Below are positions 49,115 through 58,417 of a stretch of 64,000 bases of DNA, piece after piece. The notes under the pieces were generated by a model that saw nothing but the letters and a program-made list of their open reading frames with translations, had not been told where the DNA came from and made no database searches. Each line of letters opens with the position of its first letter. The first letter of the stretch is position 1. Source of the DNA: Thermophilibacter provencensis (GTDB lineage Bacteria > Actinomycetota > Coriobacteriia > Coriobacteriales > Atopobiaceae); assembly GCF_900128445.1 (NCBI RefSeq), contig NZ_LT671417.1, positions 1,226,769 through 1,290,768 on the forward strand, read 5' to 3'. A program made the position numbers and the translations under genes.

Positions 49115-50170
49115 CTACAGGGTTGCAGCAAACGCCAGGAGCTCGTCGACGTCCTTCTCGCCGGTGGCCCAGGAGCACACGAAGCGCGTCACCACGCGGC
49201 CGTCGCCCAGATCGTAGAAGGTCTCGGCGCCGCACGCCGCCTCGAAGGCGTCGCGCTGCTCGGCGCTCGTGACAAAGAACTGCTGGTTGGAGGGTGCCTC
49301 GCCGTAGGGCGTGAAGCCCAGGCGCACGAGCCCGTCGCGCAGGCGCAGCGCACACTCGTTGGCGTTTCTCGCCAGGCGCCAGTAGAGCGCCTCGCCGCCG
49401 TCCGCCGGACGGGCGAAGGCCGCCTCGAACTGCACGCCCAGCAGGCGCCCCTTGGCGAGCAGGCCTCCGCGCTCCTTCTGCAGGTAGGGGAAGGCCTCGC
49501 GCAGGCGCGGGTGCGAGATGACCATGGCCTCGCCCATGAGCAGGCCGTTCTTGGTGCCTCCGATGTAGAAGGCGCCGCAGCGCGCGGCGATGTGCTCCAG
49601 CGTGAGGCCGCCGGCGGCCGGTGAGGTGAGGGCCGACCCCAGGCGCGCCCCGTCGAGAAAGACCGGCAGGCCGCGGTCGTCCGCCCAGTCGCAGATGGCG
49701 TCGAAGCGCGCGAGGTCCCACACGCCGCCGAGCTCGGTGGTGTTTGAGATGTAGACGCAGCCGGGGCGCGTCATGTGGCGGCCCGTGGAGGTCTGGAAGC
49801 GCCAGACGCGCTCTGCGGCCTCCGGCGTGAGGAAGCCGTCGCGGTCGTCCGTGGGCAGCACGGTGCGCCCGCAGGCGGCCACGGCGCCCGTCTCGTGCAC
49901 GTTGATGTGGGCGTCCGGCGTGCAGACGGCGCCCTCCCAGTCGCGCAGGAGCCCCGTCACGCCGATCACGTTGGCCGACGTCCCGCCGACGCAGAACTCC
50001 ACGTCCACGTCGTCGCGCCCGCACGCGGCGCGGACGAGCTCACGGGCGCGCTCGCAGTGGGCGTCTCCCTCCTCGGTGTAGCCGGGCGTCTGCTCGTCGT
50101 TGGTGGCCACGAGCGCGGCCAGGACCTCGGGCGCAGCGCCCTCTGAGTAGTCGTTGCGGAACATGCGCAT
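49115..50170 (-). CDS. low-specificity L-threonine aldolase family
   Basis: 351 aa, ATG 50170 (a second Met follows at 50164). PLP-dependent fold-type I: RNDYSEGAAPEVLAAL at the N-terminus, EFCVGGTSANVIGV for the PLP phosphate, VFLDGARLGSAL with the Asp that holds the pyridine nitrogen, and FYIGGTKNGLLMGEAMV with the Schiff-base Lys. It cleaves threonine or related beta-hydroxyamino acids to glycine and an aldehyde. Divergent from ilvE. Confidence 0.9.
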   Translation of the reverse strand: MRMFRNDYSEGAAPEVLAALVATNDEQTPGYTEEGDAHCERARELVRAACGRDDVDVEFCVGGTSANVIGVTGLLRDWEGAVCTPDAHINVHETGAVAACGRTVLPTDDRDGFLTPEAAERVWRFQTSTGRHMTRPGCVYISNTTELGGVWDLARFDAICDWADDRGLPVFLDGARLGSALTSPAAGGLTLEHIAARCGAFYIGGTKNGLLMGEAMVISHPRLREAFPYLQKERGGLLAKGRLLGVQFEAAFARPADGGEALYWRLARNANECALRLRDGLVRLGFTPYGEAPSNQQFFVTSAEQRDAFEAACGAETFYDLGDGRVVTRFVCSWATGEKDVDELLAFAATL

Positions 50171-50301
50171 GGTGGGCCTCGGCTCTCTCGGCAAGGGGTT
50201 GGTGTCCCCGCAATGTTACAACCTCCGCAACCTGTCGTTCTTCTCGCCCTGAATGGGTTTATCGTTTGCGCAGCACACAATCCCGGCACGAGGGGGCAAT
50301 C

Positions 50302-51348
50302 ATGGCAGTGGAGAAGAAGGACATCGACTGGGGCAGCCTCGGCTTTGCCTATCAGCCCACCGACTACAGCTACGTCTGCAACTATCACGACGGCACCTGG
50401 GAGGAGGGCGGCCTCACCACCGACCACACCCTCACGCTCTCCGAGTGCGCGGGCATCTTCCACTACTGCCAGGAGGTCTTCGAGGGCCTCAAGGCCTACA
50501 CCACCAAGGACGGTGACATCGTCTGCTTCCGCCCTGACCTCAACGCCTCCCGCATGGCCGACTCCGCTCGCCGCATCGTGATGCCGCCGTTCCCGGAGGA
50601 CAAGTTCGTCGAGGCGGTCAAGATGGTCGTCAAGGCCAACGAGGCATGGGTGCCGCCCTTTGGCTCGGGCGCCACGCTCTACGTCCGCCCGTTCATGGTC
50701 GCCACCGGCAACGTCATCGGCGTCAAGCCGGCCGACGAGTACCAGTTCCGCATCCTCGTGACGCCCGTGGGCCCCTACTACTCCGGCGGCGTCAAGCCGG
50801 TCGCCGTGAAGGTCCCCGAGTACGACCGTGCCGCCCCGCACGGCACCGGCGCCATCAAGGCCGGACTCAACTATGCGATGTCCCTCTACCCGAGCGTCCA
50901 GGCGCATGCCGAGGGCTTCGCGGACAACATGTTCCTCGACCCGCAGACCCACACCTACGTGGAGGAGTCCGGCGGCGCCAACTTCATGTTCGTGGACCGC
51001 GAGGGCACGATCGTGGTGCCGCAGTCCGCCACCGACTCCATCCTGCCCTCCATCACGCGCCGCAGCCTCGTGCAGGTGGCGCGCGAGATGCTCGGCATGA
51101 CCGTGGTGGAGCGCCCGGTCACCTTCGAGGAGGTCGCGAGCGGCGCCTTCGTGGAGTGCGGCATGTGCGGTACCGCGGCCGTGATCTCCCCGGTGGGCAA
51201 GGTCGTCAACGGTGACGTCGAGGTCGTCTTCGGCGAGGGCGGCATGGAGCACGTCGGTCCCGTCATGGCGAAGCTGCGCGAGACGCTCACCGGCATCCAG
51301 GCCGGCGAGGTCGAGGGCCCCGAGGGCTGGGTCGTCAAGATCGCCTAG
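50302..51348 (+). CDS. ilvE: branched-chain amino-acid aminotransferase
   Basis: 348 aa from ATG 50302. Fold-type IV aminotransferase of the long, eukaryote-like group: FHYCQEVFEGLKAYTTKDGD, LYVRPFMVATG, IKAGLNYAMSLYPSVQAHAE with the PLP Lys, EESGGANFMFV and VTFEEVASGAFVECGMCGTA. It interconverts Leu/Ile/Val and their keto acids. Its upstream region carries the GTTCTTCTCGCC motif; after it comes the GTACGTAC repeat element. Confidence 0.93.
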   Translation: MAVEKKDIDWGSLGFAYQPTDYSYVCNYHDGTWEEGGLTTDHTLTLSECAGIFHYCQEVFEGLKAYTTKDGDIVCFRPDLNASRMADSARRIVMPPFPEDKFVEAVKMVVKANEAWVPPFGSGATLYVRPFMVATGNVIGVKPADEYQFRILVTPVGPYYSGGVKPVAVKVPEYDRAAPHGTGAIKAGLNYAMSLYPSVQAHAEGFADNMFLDPQTHTYVEESGGANFMFVDREGTIVVPQSATDSILPSITRRSLVQVAREMLGMTVVERPVTFEEVASGAFVECGMCGTAAVISPVGKVVNGDVEVVFGEGGMEHVGPVMAKLRETLTGIQAGEVEGPEGWVVKIA

Positions 51349-51449
51349 CGCCAGGCGAGAAGAACCTGTCGTCCGTCAGCCGCCCCTGCCCGCCTGGGTG
51401 GGGGCGGCCGCTTGCGCCGGCCCTCGCCCCGCCCTGGAGCGGGTCGGCT

Positions 51450-51619
51450 CCGGGTACGTACACCACCCGCCCGGGTACGTACGCGACTTCCCTGTTGAGG
51501 CATTGACCCGTGCGACAAATCCGCAGGTAGGCATGGTGGCGAAAGTGTATCAAACTCACAACTTAGTACGCACCCGGCGTGGGGTTGTACGTACCCGGAC
51601 GGGAGGTGTACGTACCCGG
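51450..51619. repeat. 33-bp inverted repeat with GTACGTAC blocks
   Basis: Left arm 51450-51482 and right arm 51587-51619 are reverse complements with 2 mismatches; each contains GTACGTAC twice (four in all). The 104-bp interior is less GC-rich than its surroundings and has no gene. The whole gap 51349-51630 holds only this element. Confidence 0.8.
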
Positions 51620-51630
51620 AGGCTTGTAGC

Positions 51631-52875
51631 CTACTCCAGGTGAATGACGCCCTCCGCCTCGTCGACGCTGGCCGTGAGGTCGAAGAGGGCCGCGAAGTCC
51701 TCGACCGGCATTGCCACGGCGTCAGAGAGGCCCGCCTCCTCGGCGCTGCAGCTCACCGTGCTGATGCGGCCGTTGAGCTCCAGGCGCGCGACCTTCCTGT
51801 TGTTCTCCATGCCGACGTATTCCATGTGGCCCCGCACGTCGCCGACCTCCCACGAGAACCCGGTTGCGTCCTTCTCGTAGCTTCCGCCCGCGAGCTGGGC
51901 CACCTGCTGGACGAGCCACGAGCCGCTTTCGTCCCGGTCGCGCGGGTCCGTGCCGTCCATGTTGACGCGCACGAGGTAGCAGCCCTGCTCGTCGCTCCAG
52001 TGGGCGACGACGCCCCCGCCGGCGGAGATGTGGTCGCGCTGGTAGGGGTTGGTGGCGTCTCCCCAGGAGGTCTCGCCCAGGCCAAACGGGACCTCCTCGC
52101 CGCGCACCGCGATGCGGTCGATGGTGGTGCGGTGCAGCGCCTCCAGGAGGCGCTCGGGCAGCGTGGCGTCGGCCGGCGCCACGCCGTCGGCGATGAGCTG
52201 GGCATAGGCGCTTGCGAGCGTCTCGAGGTCCTCCTCGGCGTCAAGCTCGCCGTAGAGCGCGACGTCCCCCAGCTGCTTCCAGCCCGTGGGATCGCCGTCC
52301 TCCGCCGAGAAAGTGCCGTCGAACCAGCGGATGGCCACGCTCGTGGAGGCGTTCTCGCGGACCCACTCGGCGGGGTTGTACGAAAGCTCGGGCTCGTAGA
52401 GGGCGTCGACCTCCTCGAGCAGCGCGAGCGCCTCCTCGAGCTGGGCATAGTTGCGCACGTAGAGCTCTGGCCAGTCGGGCAAGAAGATGATGCCCGACTC
52501 GCCCTGACCGGCAATCCGCTCCGAGAGCTCCGTGACGACGTCGTCGTGGTAGAGGTCCCTGACTGCGGAGGGGTAGTCGCAAGACACGCGCGGCTTGGGC
52601 CCGGAGGGGAACTTGCCGCTCACGGGCTCGGTTATCTCGCCAGAGGCGGTGAAGGTGAGGTCGCGCTCGGTCGAGCGCAGCGTGTAGACGACCTTCTGCG
52701 GAACCTCGCGCACCTCCTCGGACGCCACGACCTCGAAGCCCTCGTTGGGGCACTGGAGCGCGGCGTAGTCAAGCACCTCTGCCTCGCTCGGCGCGGGCGA
52801 GTCGATGGGGACGCCGCAGGCGGCAAGGCAGCAGGTGACGAGCAGGGCGAGAAGAGCGGAGCGCGCGCGTCCCAT
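51631..52875 (-). CDS. large lipoprotein, function unknown
   Basis: 414 aa from ATG 52875 (SD TAAGGAGGCGCCC). Signal peptide with lipobox CLAAC (Cys about residue 20), so exported and lipid-anchored. The rest is acidic, with no repeats: ALQCPNEGFEVVASEEVREV then alternating helices and strands to SVDEAEGVIHLE. I recognise no family. A TACAAT -10 box precedes it at 52909-52914 on the minus strand. Confidence 0.78.
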   Translation of the reverse strand: MGRARSALLALLVTCCLAACGVPIDSPAPSEAEVLDYAALQCPNEGFEVVASEEVREVPQKVVYTLRSTERDLTFTASGEITEPVSGKFPSGPKPRVSCDYPSAVRDLYHDDVVTELSERIAGQGESGIIFLPDWPELYVRNYAQLEEALALLEEVDALYEPELSYNPAEWVRENASTSVAIRWFDGTFSAEDGDPTGWKQLGDVALYGELDAEEDLETLASAYAQLIADGVAPADATLPERLLEALHRTTIDRIAVRGEEVPFGLGETSWGDATNPYQRDHISAGGGVVAHWSDEQGCYLVRVNMDGTDPRDRDESGSWLVQQVAQLAGGSYEKDATGFSWEVGDVRGHMEYVGMENNRKVARLELNGRISTVSCSAEEAGLSDAVAMPVEDFAALFDLTASVDEAEGVIHLE

Positions 52876-52908
52876 GGGCGCCTCCTTACAGGGCGGTGGC
52901 GTGGCCAC

Positions 52909-52914
52909 ATTGTA
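52909..52914 (-). promoter_or_regulatory. extended -10 (TGCTACAAT) of the lipoprotein gene
   Basis: Reading the minus strand, TGCTACAAT ends 34 bp before the start at 52875. Same extended form as the boxes at 3901 and 36123. Confidence 0.5.
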
Positions 52915-52963
52915 GCAGCGGGGCCGGACGGCACGTCCTTCTCGCGGCGCGTACGGGCTGGGC

Positions 52964-53168
52964 GCTGCGGTTTTCGGGGTCGTGGCAGTCTGGCGCGACG
53001 GGGCGTAGCGGAAAATGGGGTTGTGGCAGGGCTGGGGCTGCCACGACCCCGCTTCTCGCAACGTGACATCACAAAAGCCCAGATGGCTGTTCTGGCGCGC
53101 TGCCACAACCCATTTTTAGGCAACGCCCCGCGAGCGGAGATTGCCATAGCCCCGCCCTCTGCAACGCC
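52964..53168. repeat. five-unit CTGCCAC/GCAACG element, copy A
   Basis: Five related units of about 27 bp (consensus CTGCCACRACCCC-N9-GCAACGCC). Units 1 (52964-52988) and 2 (53001-53030) are inverted; units 3 (53038-53063), 4 (53100-53127) and 5 (53141-53168) are direct. Between units 3 and 4 is a small CCAGA/TCTGG hairpin. The gap between the lipoprotein gene and hisS (52876-53252) holds this element, the -10 box and two GAGAAG motifs; no gene. Confidence 0.85.
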
Positions 53169-53252
53169 CTCGGCGGGGCGTGCGAGAAGAACGGGCCGCC
53201 CGTGGGGGTATACTGAACGATTGGAAAACCGGCGCGAGAAGGGAATCGCACG

Positions 53253-54569
53253 ATGGCACAGAAGGTTCAGGGTACCGAGGACCTCTACGGCGGCTACATG
53301 CGCGCCTGGCAGCGCATGCAGGACGTGGCGCGCGAGCTCTTTGGCGCGTACGGCTTCGACATGATCGAGACGCCGGCCATCGAGCAGGTCGACACCTTCG
53401 TGCACGGTATCGGCGAGTCCACGGACGTGGTGCGCAAGGAGATGTTCCGCGTTGTCTCGGGAGCGCTCTTCGGCGACCTGCTGGAGAAGGGCTCCGAGGC
53501 TCACCTCAAGCCGCGCCAGCGCATGGCCATGCGCCCCGAGGGCACGGCCGGCGTGGTGCGCTCTGTGGTGGAGAACAACCTCGTGCCGCAGGGCGCGGCA
53601 CCGGCCAAGCTCTGGTACGCGGAGGCGATGTTCCGCGGCGAGCGTCCGCAGAAGGGGCGCCTGCGCCAGTTCCACCAGGTGGGCGTCGAGTGGCTCGGCG
53701 CGAGCGACCCGGCGGCCGATGCCGAGTGCGTCATCATGCTCATGGAGTACTTCGAGCGCCTGGGCTTTGCCCGCGAGAGCCTGCGCCTCGTGATCAACTC
53801 GATGGGTGACGCCGCGTGCCGTCCCGCCTACCGCGACAAGGTCCGCGCGTTCATCCTCGACCACGCGGGCGAGATGTGCGAGGACTGCCTCGAGCGCGCC
53901 CAGATCAACCCCCTGCGCGCCTTCGACTGCAAGAACGACCACTGCCGCGAGGTCATGAAGGGCGCGCCGCTCGCCCCGGACAACCTCTGCGACGAGTGCG
54001 CCGCCCACTACGCCGCCGTGAAGCGTTACCTGGACGCGGCTGGGGTGTCCTACGTGGAGGACCCCACGCTCGTGCGCGGCCTGGACTACTACACCCGCAC
54101 GGTCTTCGAGGTCGAGGCCGTGGGCGCTGGCGTGGGCGCCATCGGCGGCGGCGGCCGCTATGACGGCCTGGTGGAGCTCGAGGGCGGCAAGCCCACGCCG
54201 GGCCTCGGCTTTGCGGTGGGCTTCGAGCGCATCGCGCTCGCCCTCGCGGCGGCCGGCGTCGAGATGGGCGGCGAGGAGCCGAGCTGCGTCTACGTTGCCA
54301 CGACCGGCGGCGAGGCGGAGCGCCTGGCGGCCTTCGACGCGTGCCTGGCGCTTCGCGCGGCAGGCGTGCGCACCGAGGCCGACTACCAGGGCCGCTCGCT
54401 CAAGTCCCAGTTCAAGCAGGCCGACAAGCTGCGCGCGCGCCTGTGCGTGGTGCTCGGCGGCGACGAGGTCGCCGCAGGCGTGGCGACGCTGCGCGACATG
54501 TCGACGCACGAGCAGTCCCAGGTGCCCATGGCGGAGCTGGCCGGGGCCGTGAGGGCCCGCCTCGGGTAG
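53253..54569 (+). CDS. hisS: histidyl-tRNA synthetase
   Basis: 438 aa, ATG 53253. Class II synthetase: VQGTEDLYGG at the N-terminus, MRPEGTAGVVRSVVENNL (motif 2 region), MFRGERPQKGRLRQFHQVGV, LVRGLDYYTRTVFEVEA and GGGGRYDGLVE (the histidine-binding loops), and motif 3 GLGFAVGFERIAL. The C-terminal anticodon-binding domain ends the chain. It charges tRNA-His. Confidence 0.95.
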   Translation: MAQKVQGTEDLYGGYMRAWQRMQDVARELFGAYGFDMIETPAIEQVDTFVHGIGESTDVVRKEMFRVVSGALFGDLLEKGSEAHLKPRQRMAMRPEGTAGVVRSVVENNLVPQGAAPAKLWYAEAMFRGERPQKGRLRQFHQVGVEWLGASDPAADAECVIMLMEYFERLGFARESLRLVINSMGDAACRPAYRDKVRAFILDHAGEMCEDCLERAQINPLRAFDCKNDHCREVMKGAPLAPDNLCDECAAHYAAVKRYLDAAGVSYVEDPTLVRGLDYYTRTVFEVEAVGAGVGAIGGGGRYDGLVELEGGKPTPGLGFAVGFERIALALAAAGVEMGGEEPSCVYVATTGGEAERLAAFDACLALRAAGVRTEADYQGRSLKSQFKQADKLRARLCVVLGGDEVAAGVATLRDMSTHEQSQVPMAELAGAVRARLG

Positions 54570-54589
54570 GGCGTCGGGCGCCGCGGGTT

Positions 54590-54713
54590 TGTAGTGTGCT
54601 TCCCGGGGGTCACCTTAAGTACGACCTAATTGATAACAATTCTTCTACCAGCGCATTTGCCGATTCCCTTTTTGTAGTGTACTTCGGCTCGTGCCAGGAG
54701 ACTGCACTACAAA
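54590..54713. repeat. TGTAGTGTACTTC repeat element, copy 2
   Basis: TGTAGTGTGCTTC (54590) and TGTAGTGTACTTC (54673), 83 bp apart, followed by an inverted TGCACTACAAA (54703-54713). The interior is AT-rich (CCTAATTGATAACAATTCTT). Same layout as the element at 19205. Confidence 0.75.
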
Positions 54714-54780
54714 GTCGGGGGGAGGCGTAAAGCCGGGCCGCCGCGCCACATAGGCCTGACGCCAGCGGCATGGCGACGAC

Positions 54781-56034
54781 CTACTGGTAGCGCAGGGCCT
54801 CGACGGGGTCCATCCTGGCGCCGCGGCGCGCCGGGTACCAGCCGAAGACGACGCCGATCCCCACGCAGATGACCGTCGCCACAACGACGGTCGCGGGGGA
54901 GATGACGGGCACGAGCTCCCCGCTCCCGCCCATCATCGAGCTCAAGGCCGAGCCCGCCACGCTTGCGAGCAGCCACGCCCCGCCGTAGCCCACGCCCACG
55001 CCGATGACGCCCCCCACGATGCAGATGGTCACGCTCTCCAGCAGGAACTGCCCCGTGATGTCACCGCGCCGGGCTCCGAGCGCCTTGCGCAGGCCTATCT
55101 CCCGGATGCGCTCGGTGACGTTGGTGAGCATCATGTTCATGATGCCGATGCCGCCCACCAGAAGCGAGATGCTCGCCACTGCGAGCGCGAGCATGCGGAA
55201 GGTCGCCGTCGTGGCGTCGAGCTGGTCGATGAGCGCCTGCGCCGTCTGGACGTAGACGTAGCCCTCGTCGCTCGAGAAGGAGGTCTGCCCCTCCTCGGGG
55301 TAGGGGATGTCGTAGCGCTGGTAGAGATAGCTCTCGGTGTTGGCGGCCACGGCGTACATGTCCGACCCCTCGCGCGCAAAGCCGAGGATCTGCCAGGAGC
55401 TGTATCCGCCCTGTCCGATGAGGCGCGTGACGGCGGTCGACGCCGGCATGTAGGCGATGTCGCTCTGGTAGGGCGTGTCGGTCTTGATCGCGCCCACGAC
55501 GGTGTACTGCGACGACCCGATGCGCACGGTCTTCCCCACGCAGTCCGCGTCGGGGGAGCCGAAGAGGTTCTGCACCGAGGACCCGCCGAGCACGACGACC
55601 ATCGCGCCGTCCTCCTCTTCCTCCTCGGTGAAGAGCCTGCCCTGCGTGGCGGCAAGCCCCATGCCCTGGAAATAGGCCGGCTCGCATGCGGTGATGTTCA
55701 GGTACTCCACCTCGGCGGTGCTCGACGAGGCCGGGCCTCCTGCGTAGGTGTAGCCGGTGACGAACTCGTAGTCACCCGCGAGCGCCTGTCCCATCTCCTC
55801 GATGTCGCCCTGGTCGAGCGGCTGGTTGCCGGGAGGCCAGCAGGTGATGCTGACCGTGCGGGACATGTTGAGGCCGAGCTGGCCCACGAGCTGGGCCTTC
55901 ACGCCGTCGATGAGGGCCGTCATGGCGATGACGGACGCGATGCCGATGACGATGCCCAGGATGGTGAGGAGGCTTCGCGCCCGGTTGGCGAGAAGCGCGG
56001 ACGAGGTCTCGTAGGCGAGGTCGCGGAACTTCAT
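54781..56034 (-). CDS. MacB/FtsX-type ABC exporter permease
   Basis: 417 aa, ATG 56034, overlapping the ATPase stop by 3 nt. One N-terminal helix (LLTILGIVIGIASVIAMTAL), a large extracytoplasmic MacB_PCD domain (about 45-280), then three C-terminal helices with the FtsX signature MLALAVASISLLVGGIGIMN and NVTERIREIGLRKALGARRG. Third gene of an operon: adaptor, ATPase, permease. Probably exports a peptide or lipid-like compound. Confidence 0.92.
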   Translation of the reverse strand: MKFRDLAYETSSALLANRARSLLTILGIVIGIASVIAMTALIDGVKAQLVGQLGLNMSRTVSITCWPPGNQPLDQGDIEEMGQALAGDYEFVTGYTYAGGPASSSTAEVEYLNITACEPAYFQGMGLAATQGRLFTEEEEEDGAMVVVLGGSSVQNLFGSPDADCVGKTVRIGSSQYTVVGAIKTDTPYQSDIAYMPASTAVTRLIGQGGYSSWQILGFAREGSDMYAVAANTESYLYQRYDIPYPEEGQTSFSSDEGYVYVQTAQALIDQLDATTATFRMLALAVASISLLVGGIGIMNMMLTNVTERIREIGLRKALGARRGDITGQFLLESVTICIVGGVIGVGVGYGGAWLLASVAGSALSSMMGGSGELVPVISPATVVVATVICVGIGVVFGWYPARRGARMDPVEALRYQ

Positions 56035-56831
56035 AGGCAGGGCACCCCCAGGAGCCGTGAGCGGTTCTTCTGAGCGGCGGACGAGGTCGGGGAGGGGCCG
56101 GCGGCCGCGCCCTCCTCGACTCGCGCGAGGCCCGCGAGGTAGGCGCGCTCCTCCTCGTCCGAGAAGAGCCTGCCGTCGCGGATGTGCACGGTGCGGTCTG
56201 CCCAGGCGGCGACCTCCGGGTCGTGCGTGATGAGGATGATGGTCTTGCCGCGGCGCTGCATGCGCTGGAAGGTGCGCATGACCATCTCTCCGGTGGCGGT
56301 GTCGAGGTTGCCGGTCGGCTCGTCGGCGAGGATGATGGCCGGGTCGTTGACGAGCGCCCGCGCGATGGCCACGCGCTGCATCTGGCCGCCGGAGAGCTCG
56401 TTGGACCGGTGGAGGTAGTGCTCCTCCGGCAGGCCGACCGAGCGCAGGGCGCGCCAGGCGGCGAGCTCGCGGTCGCGCACGGGGCGGTCGGAGTAGACGA
56501 GCGGCAGCATCACGTTGCGCAGCACCGTGGCGCGCGGCAGCAGGTTGAACGATTGGAAGACGAAGCCGAGCCTGCTGGAGCGGACGTGCGCGAGGTCGTC
56601 CTCGGAGAGCTCGGAGACCTCCACGCCCTCGAGCCGGTAGGAGCCGGCCGTCGGTCGGTCGAGGCAGCCGAGGGTGTTCATGAGCGTGGACTTGCCGGAG
56701 CCCGACGGGCCCATGATGGCGAGGAACTCGCCGCGTGCCACCTGGAGGGAGACGCCGCGCAGTGCGGTGGTATGGCCGGCGGCCGTCTCGTAGATGCGCC
56801 AGAGGCCGCGGACGTCGATGACGGCGGACAT
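56031..56831 (-). CDS. MacB-type ABC exporter ATPase (LolD-like)
   Basis: 266 aa, ATG 56831, 2 bp after the adaptor gene. Walker A GPSGSGKSTLMN, Q-loop FVFQSFNLLPRATV, signature LSGGQMQRVAIARAL, Walker B IILADEPTGNLD and the switch His in ILITHDPEVAAWADR. The EPTGNLD form is typical of the MacB/LolD/FtsE group. An extra C-terminal tail of about 35 residues follows the usual end. Confidence 0.94.
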   Translation of the reverse strand: MSAVIDVRGLWRIYETAAGHTTALRGVSLQVARGEFLAIMGPSGSGKSTLMNTLGCLDRPTAGSYRLEGVEVSELSEDDLAHVRSSRLGFVFQSFNLLPRATVLRNVMLPLVYSDRPVRDRELAAWRALRSVGLPEEHYLHRSNELSGGQMQRVAIARALVNDPAIILADEPTGNLDTATGEMVMRTFQRMQRRGKTIILITHDPEVAAWADRTVHIRDGRLFSDEEERAYLAGLARVEEGAAAGPSPTSSAAQKNRSRLLGVPCL

Positions 56832-56833
56832 GG

Positions 56834-58165
56834 CTAGGCCGCCGGGGCGTCGGCCGTCGCCGCGCCCGCCCCGTCGAGCTCGGAGGCCCCGATCGCCGCG
56901 GCGTCCCCGACGGACGTCGGGTCGACGGAGAACGGGTCGAGCACCACGAGGTCGCCCTCGGAAACGTCGCCCTCGATCACGGCCGTGGTGTCGCTCTGCG
57001 CGGGCACGCTCACGTCACGCCGCTCCACCGCCTCGGTCTCGGGGTCGCCCATCACGTAGACGTAGTACGAGACGCCGTCGTCGGTCATGAGCGCGGAGAC
57101 GGGCACGGTGAGCGCGTCGGGCACGCTCTGCATGAGGATCTCCACGCTCGCCGTCATGCCGGGCTTGAGCTCGGGCGCGGGCTCGGGGATGAGAAGCTCG
57201 ACGTCATAGGTGACCACCCCGCCGGAGCCGCCGTAGGGGTCTGCCGTCGCCGTGGTGGAGATGCGGGTCACCTGCGCGTCGAGCATGGCGCCCGGGAGCG
57301 CCGAGAAGGTCACGCGCGCCGCCTGCCCCACGGCGATGCGAGAGATGTCGACCTCGTTCACCTGCACCTTGACGGTCATCTGGGAGAGGTCGGCGATCTG
57401 CACGAGCGGGCCCGAGCCGCCGCCCTCGGCGCCGGAAGACGTCGTCCCGCCCGTGCCGACGGACGCGCCCGTGACGGCGTTCAGCGCCACGACGGAGCCG
57501 GACGCCGGCGCCTTGACGGTGCGTCCGGCCGCCGTGGCGACGGCGTCGTCGTAGGCGTCCTGGGCGATCTCCAGGTTGAGGCGCGAGGTCTCCAGCTCGA
57601 TGAGCTTGGCGTTGGCGGCGTCCCACGCCTCGTCCGCGCCCTCCTCGCGGGCGGCGTAGTAGAGCTCGTTGTAGGCCTTCTGCACGGCGTCGTTCTCGGC
57701 GCGCTTGGTCCTGAGGTCGAGCTCGGCCTGCTTGACGGCGCGGTCGAGCTCGTCGTTCCTGATGGTGAGAAGGACCTGCCCCTCCGCCACGGCGTCGTCG
57801 AGCGCCACGTCCACGGAAGCGATGACGCCGTCGGCCTCGGGCGTCACCACGACGGAGGTGAGCGGCTGGGCCGTTCCCGTGGCCTGCACCGACTCGGAGA
57901 ACTCCCCGCGCATGAGCGGGATCGTCTGAAGCGGGGCCTCCTCTGCGGGCTGGCTCGACGTCGAGGTCAGGACCGCCCAGGCGATGCCCGCCGCCAGCAC
58001 GACGCCGCCCACGACGCCCGCCGCTATGGCCTTCTTGCGCCGCCTCGCCCGGCGGTGCCGCTGGAGGCTCTCGAGGGCGAGGCGCTCCTCGACGTCCTCC
58101 TCGGCCTCGGGGGCGACATCCGTCTCCGAGTGGGGGAGCTTCATCTTGAGGTCGTCGCGCGTCAT
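56834..58165 (-). CDS. MacA-like periplasmic/extracellular adaptor (HlyD family)
   Basis: 443 aa from ATG 58165. A cytoplasmic start rich in Arg (RHRRARRRKKAIAAG), one membrane helix (about 47-68), then the HlyD-type lipoyl/beta-barrel order: PLMRGEFSESVQATGTAQPL, VVVTPEADGVIASVDVALDD, a coiled-coil hairpin (about 150-220: AVKQAELDLRTKRAENDAVQ), VKAPASGSVVALNAVTGASV and VGQAARVTFSALPGAMLDAQ. It links the MacB-type permease to the cell surface. First gene of the operon. Confidence 0.92.
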   Translation of the reverse strand: MTRDDLKMKLPHSETDVAPEAEEDVEERLALESLQRHRRARRRKKAIAAGVVGGVVLAAGIAWAVLTSTSSQPAEEAPLQTIPLMRGEFSESVQATGTAQPLTSVVVTPEADGVIASVDVALDDAVAEGQVLLTIRNDELDRAVKQAELDLRTKRAENDAVQKAYNELYYAAREEGADEAWDAANAKLIELETSRLNLEIAQDAYDDAVATAAGRTVKAPASGSVVALNAVTGASVGTGGTTSSGAEGGGSGPLVQIADLSQMTVKVQVNEVDISRIAVGQAARVTFSALPGAMLDAQVTRISTTATADPYGGSGGVVTYDVELLIPEPAPELKPGMTASVEILMQSVPDALTVPVSALMTDDGVSYYVYVMGDPETEAVERRDVSVPAQSDTTAVIEGDVSEGDLVVLDPFSVDPTSVGDAAAIGASELDGAGAATADAPAA

Positions 58166-58417
58166 GGTGGGGACCGCCTCTCTCGGCAGGCTGAAGGCCG
58201 GCTGAACGGATGGGCCGAGCGTAGACCATCGGCGTGCGCCGCGCCATCCCAAACGGGGCGACCGAGGGGACGAGGGGCGGCAAAAGAGCAGGTGAGCGGT
58301 AGAGCTTACGATACTGTCACACTTGGGGCGCCCTTGGGCCCCGCGTGCGCCCGCGGGGCGTCACGCCCGCCCGGAGCCCCGCACGGGTATGCTGGTAGGG
58401 ACGAAGGGGAGGCAGGC

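Noticed and set aside
52964-53168. CRISPR array
   Set aside because: The repeats occur in both orientations, with unequal spacers, and the units differ from one another. No cas gene.
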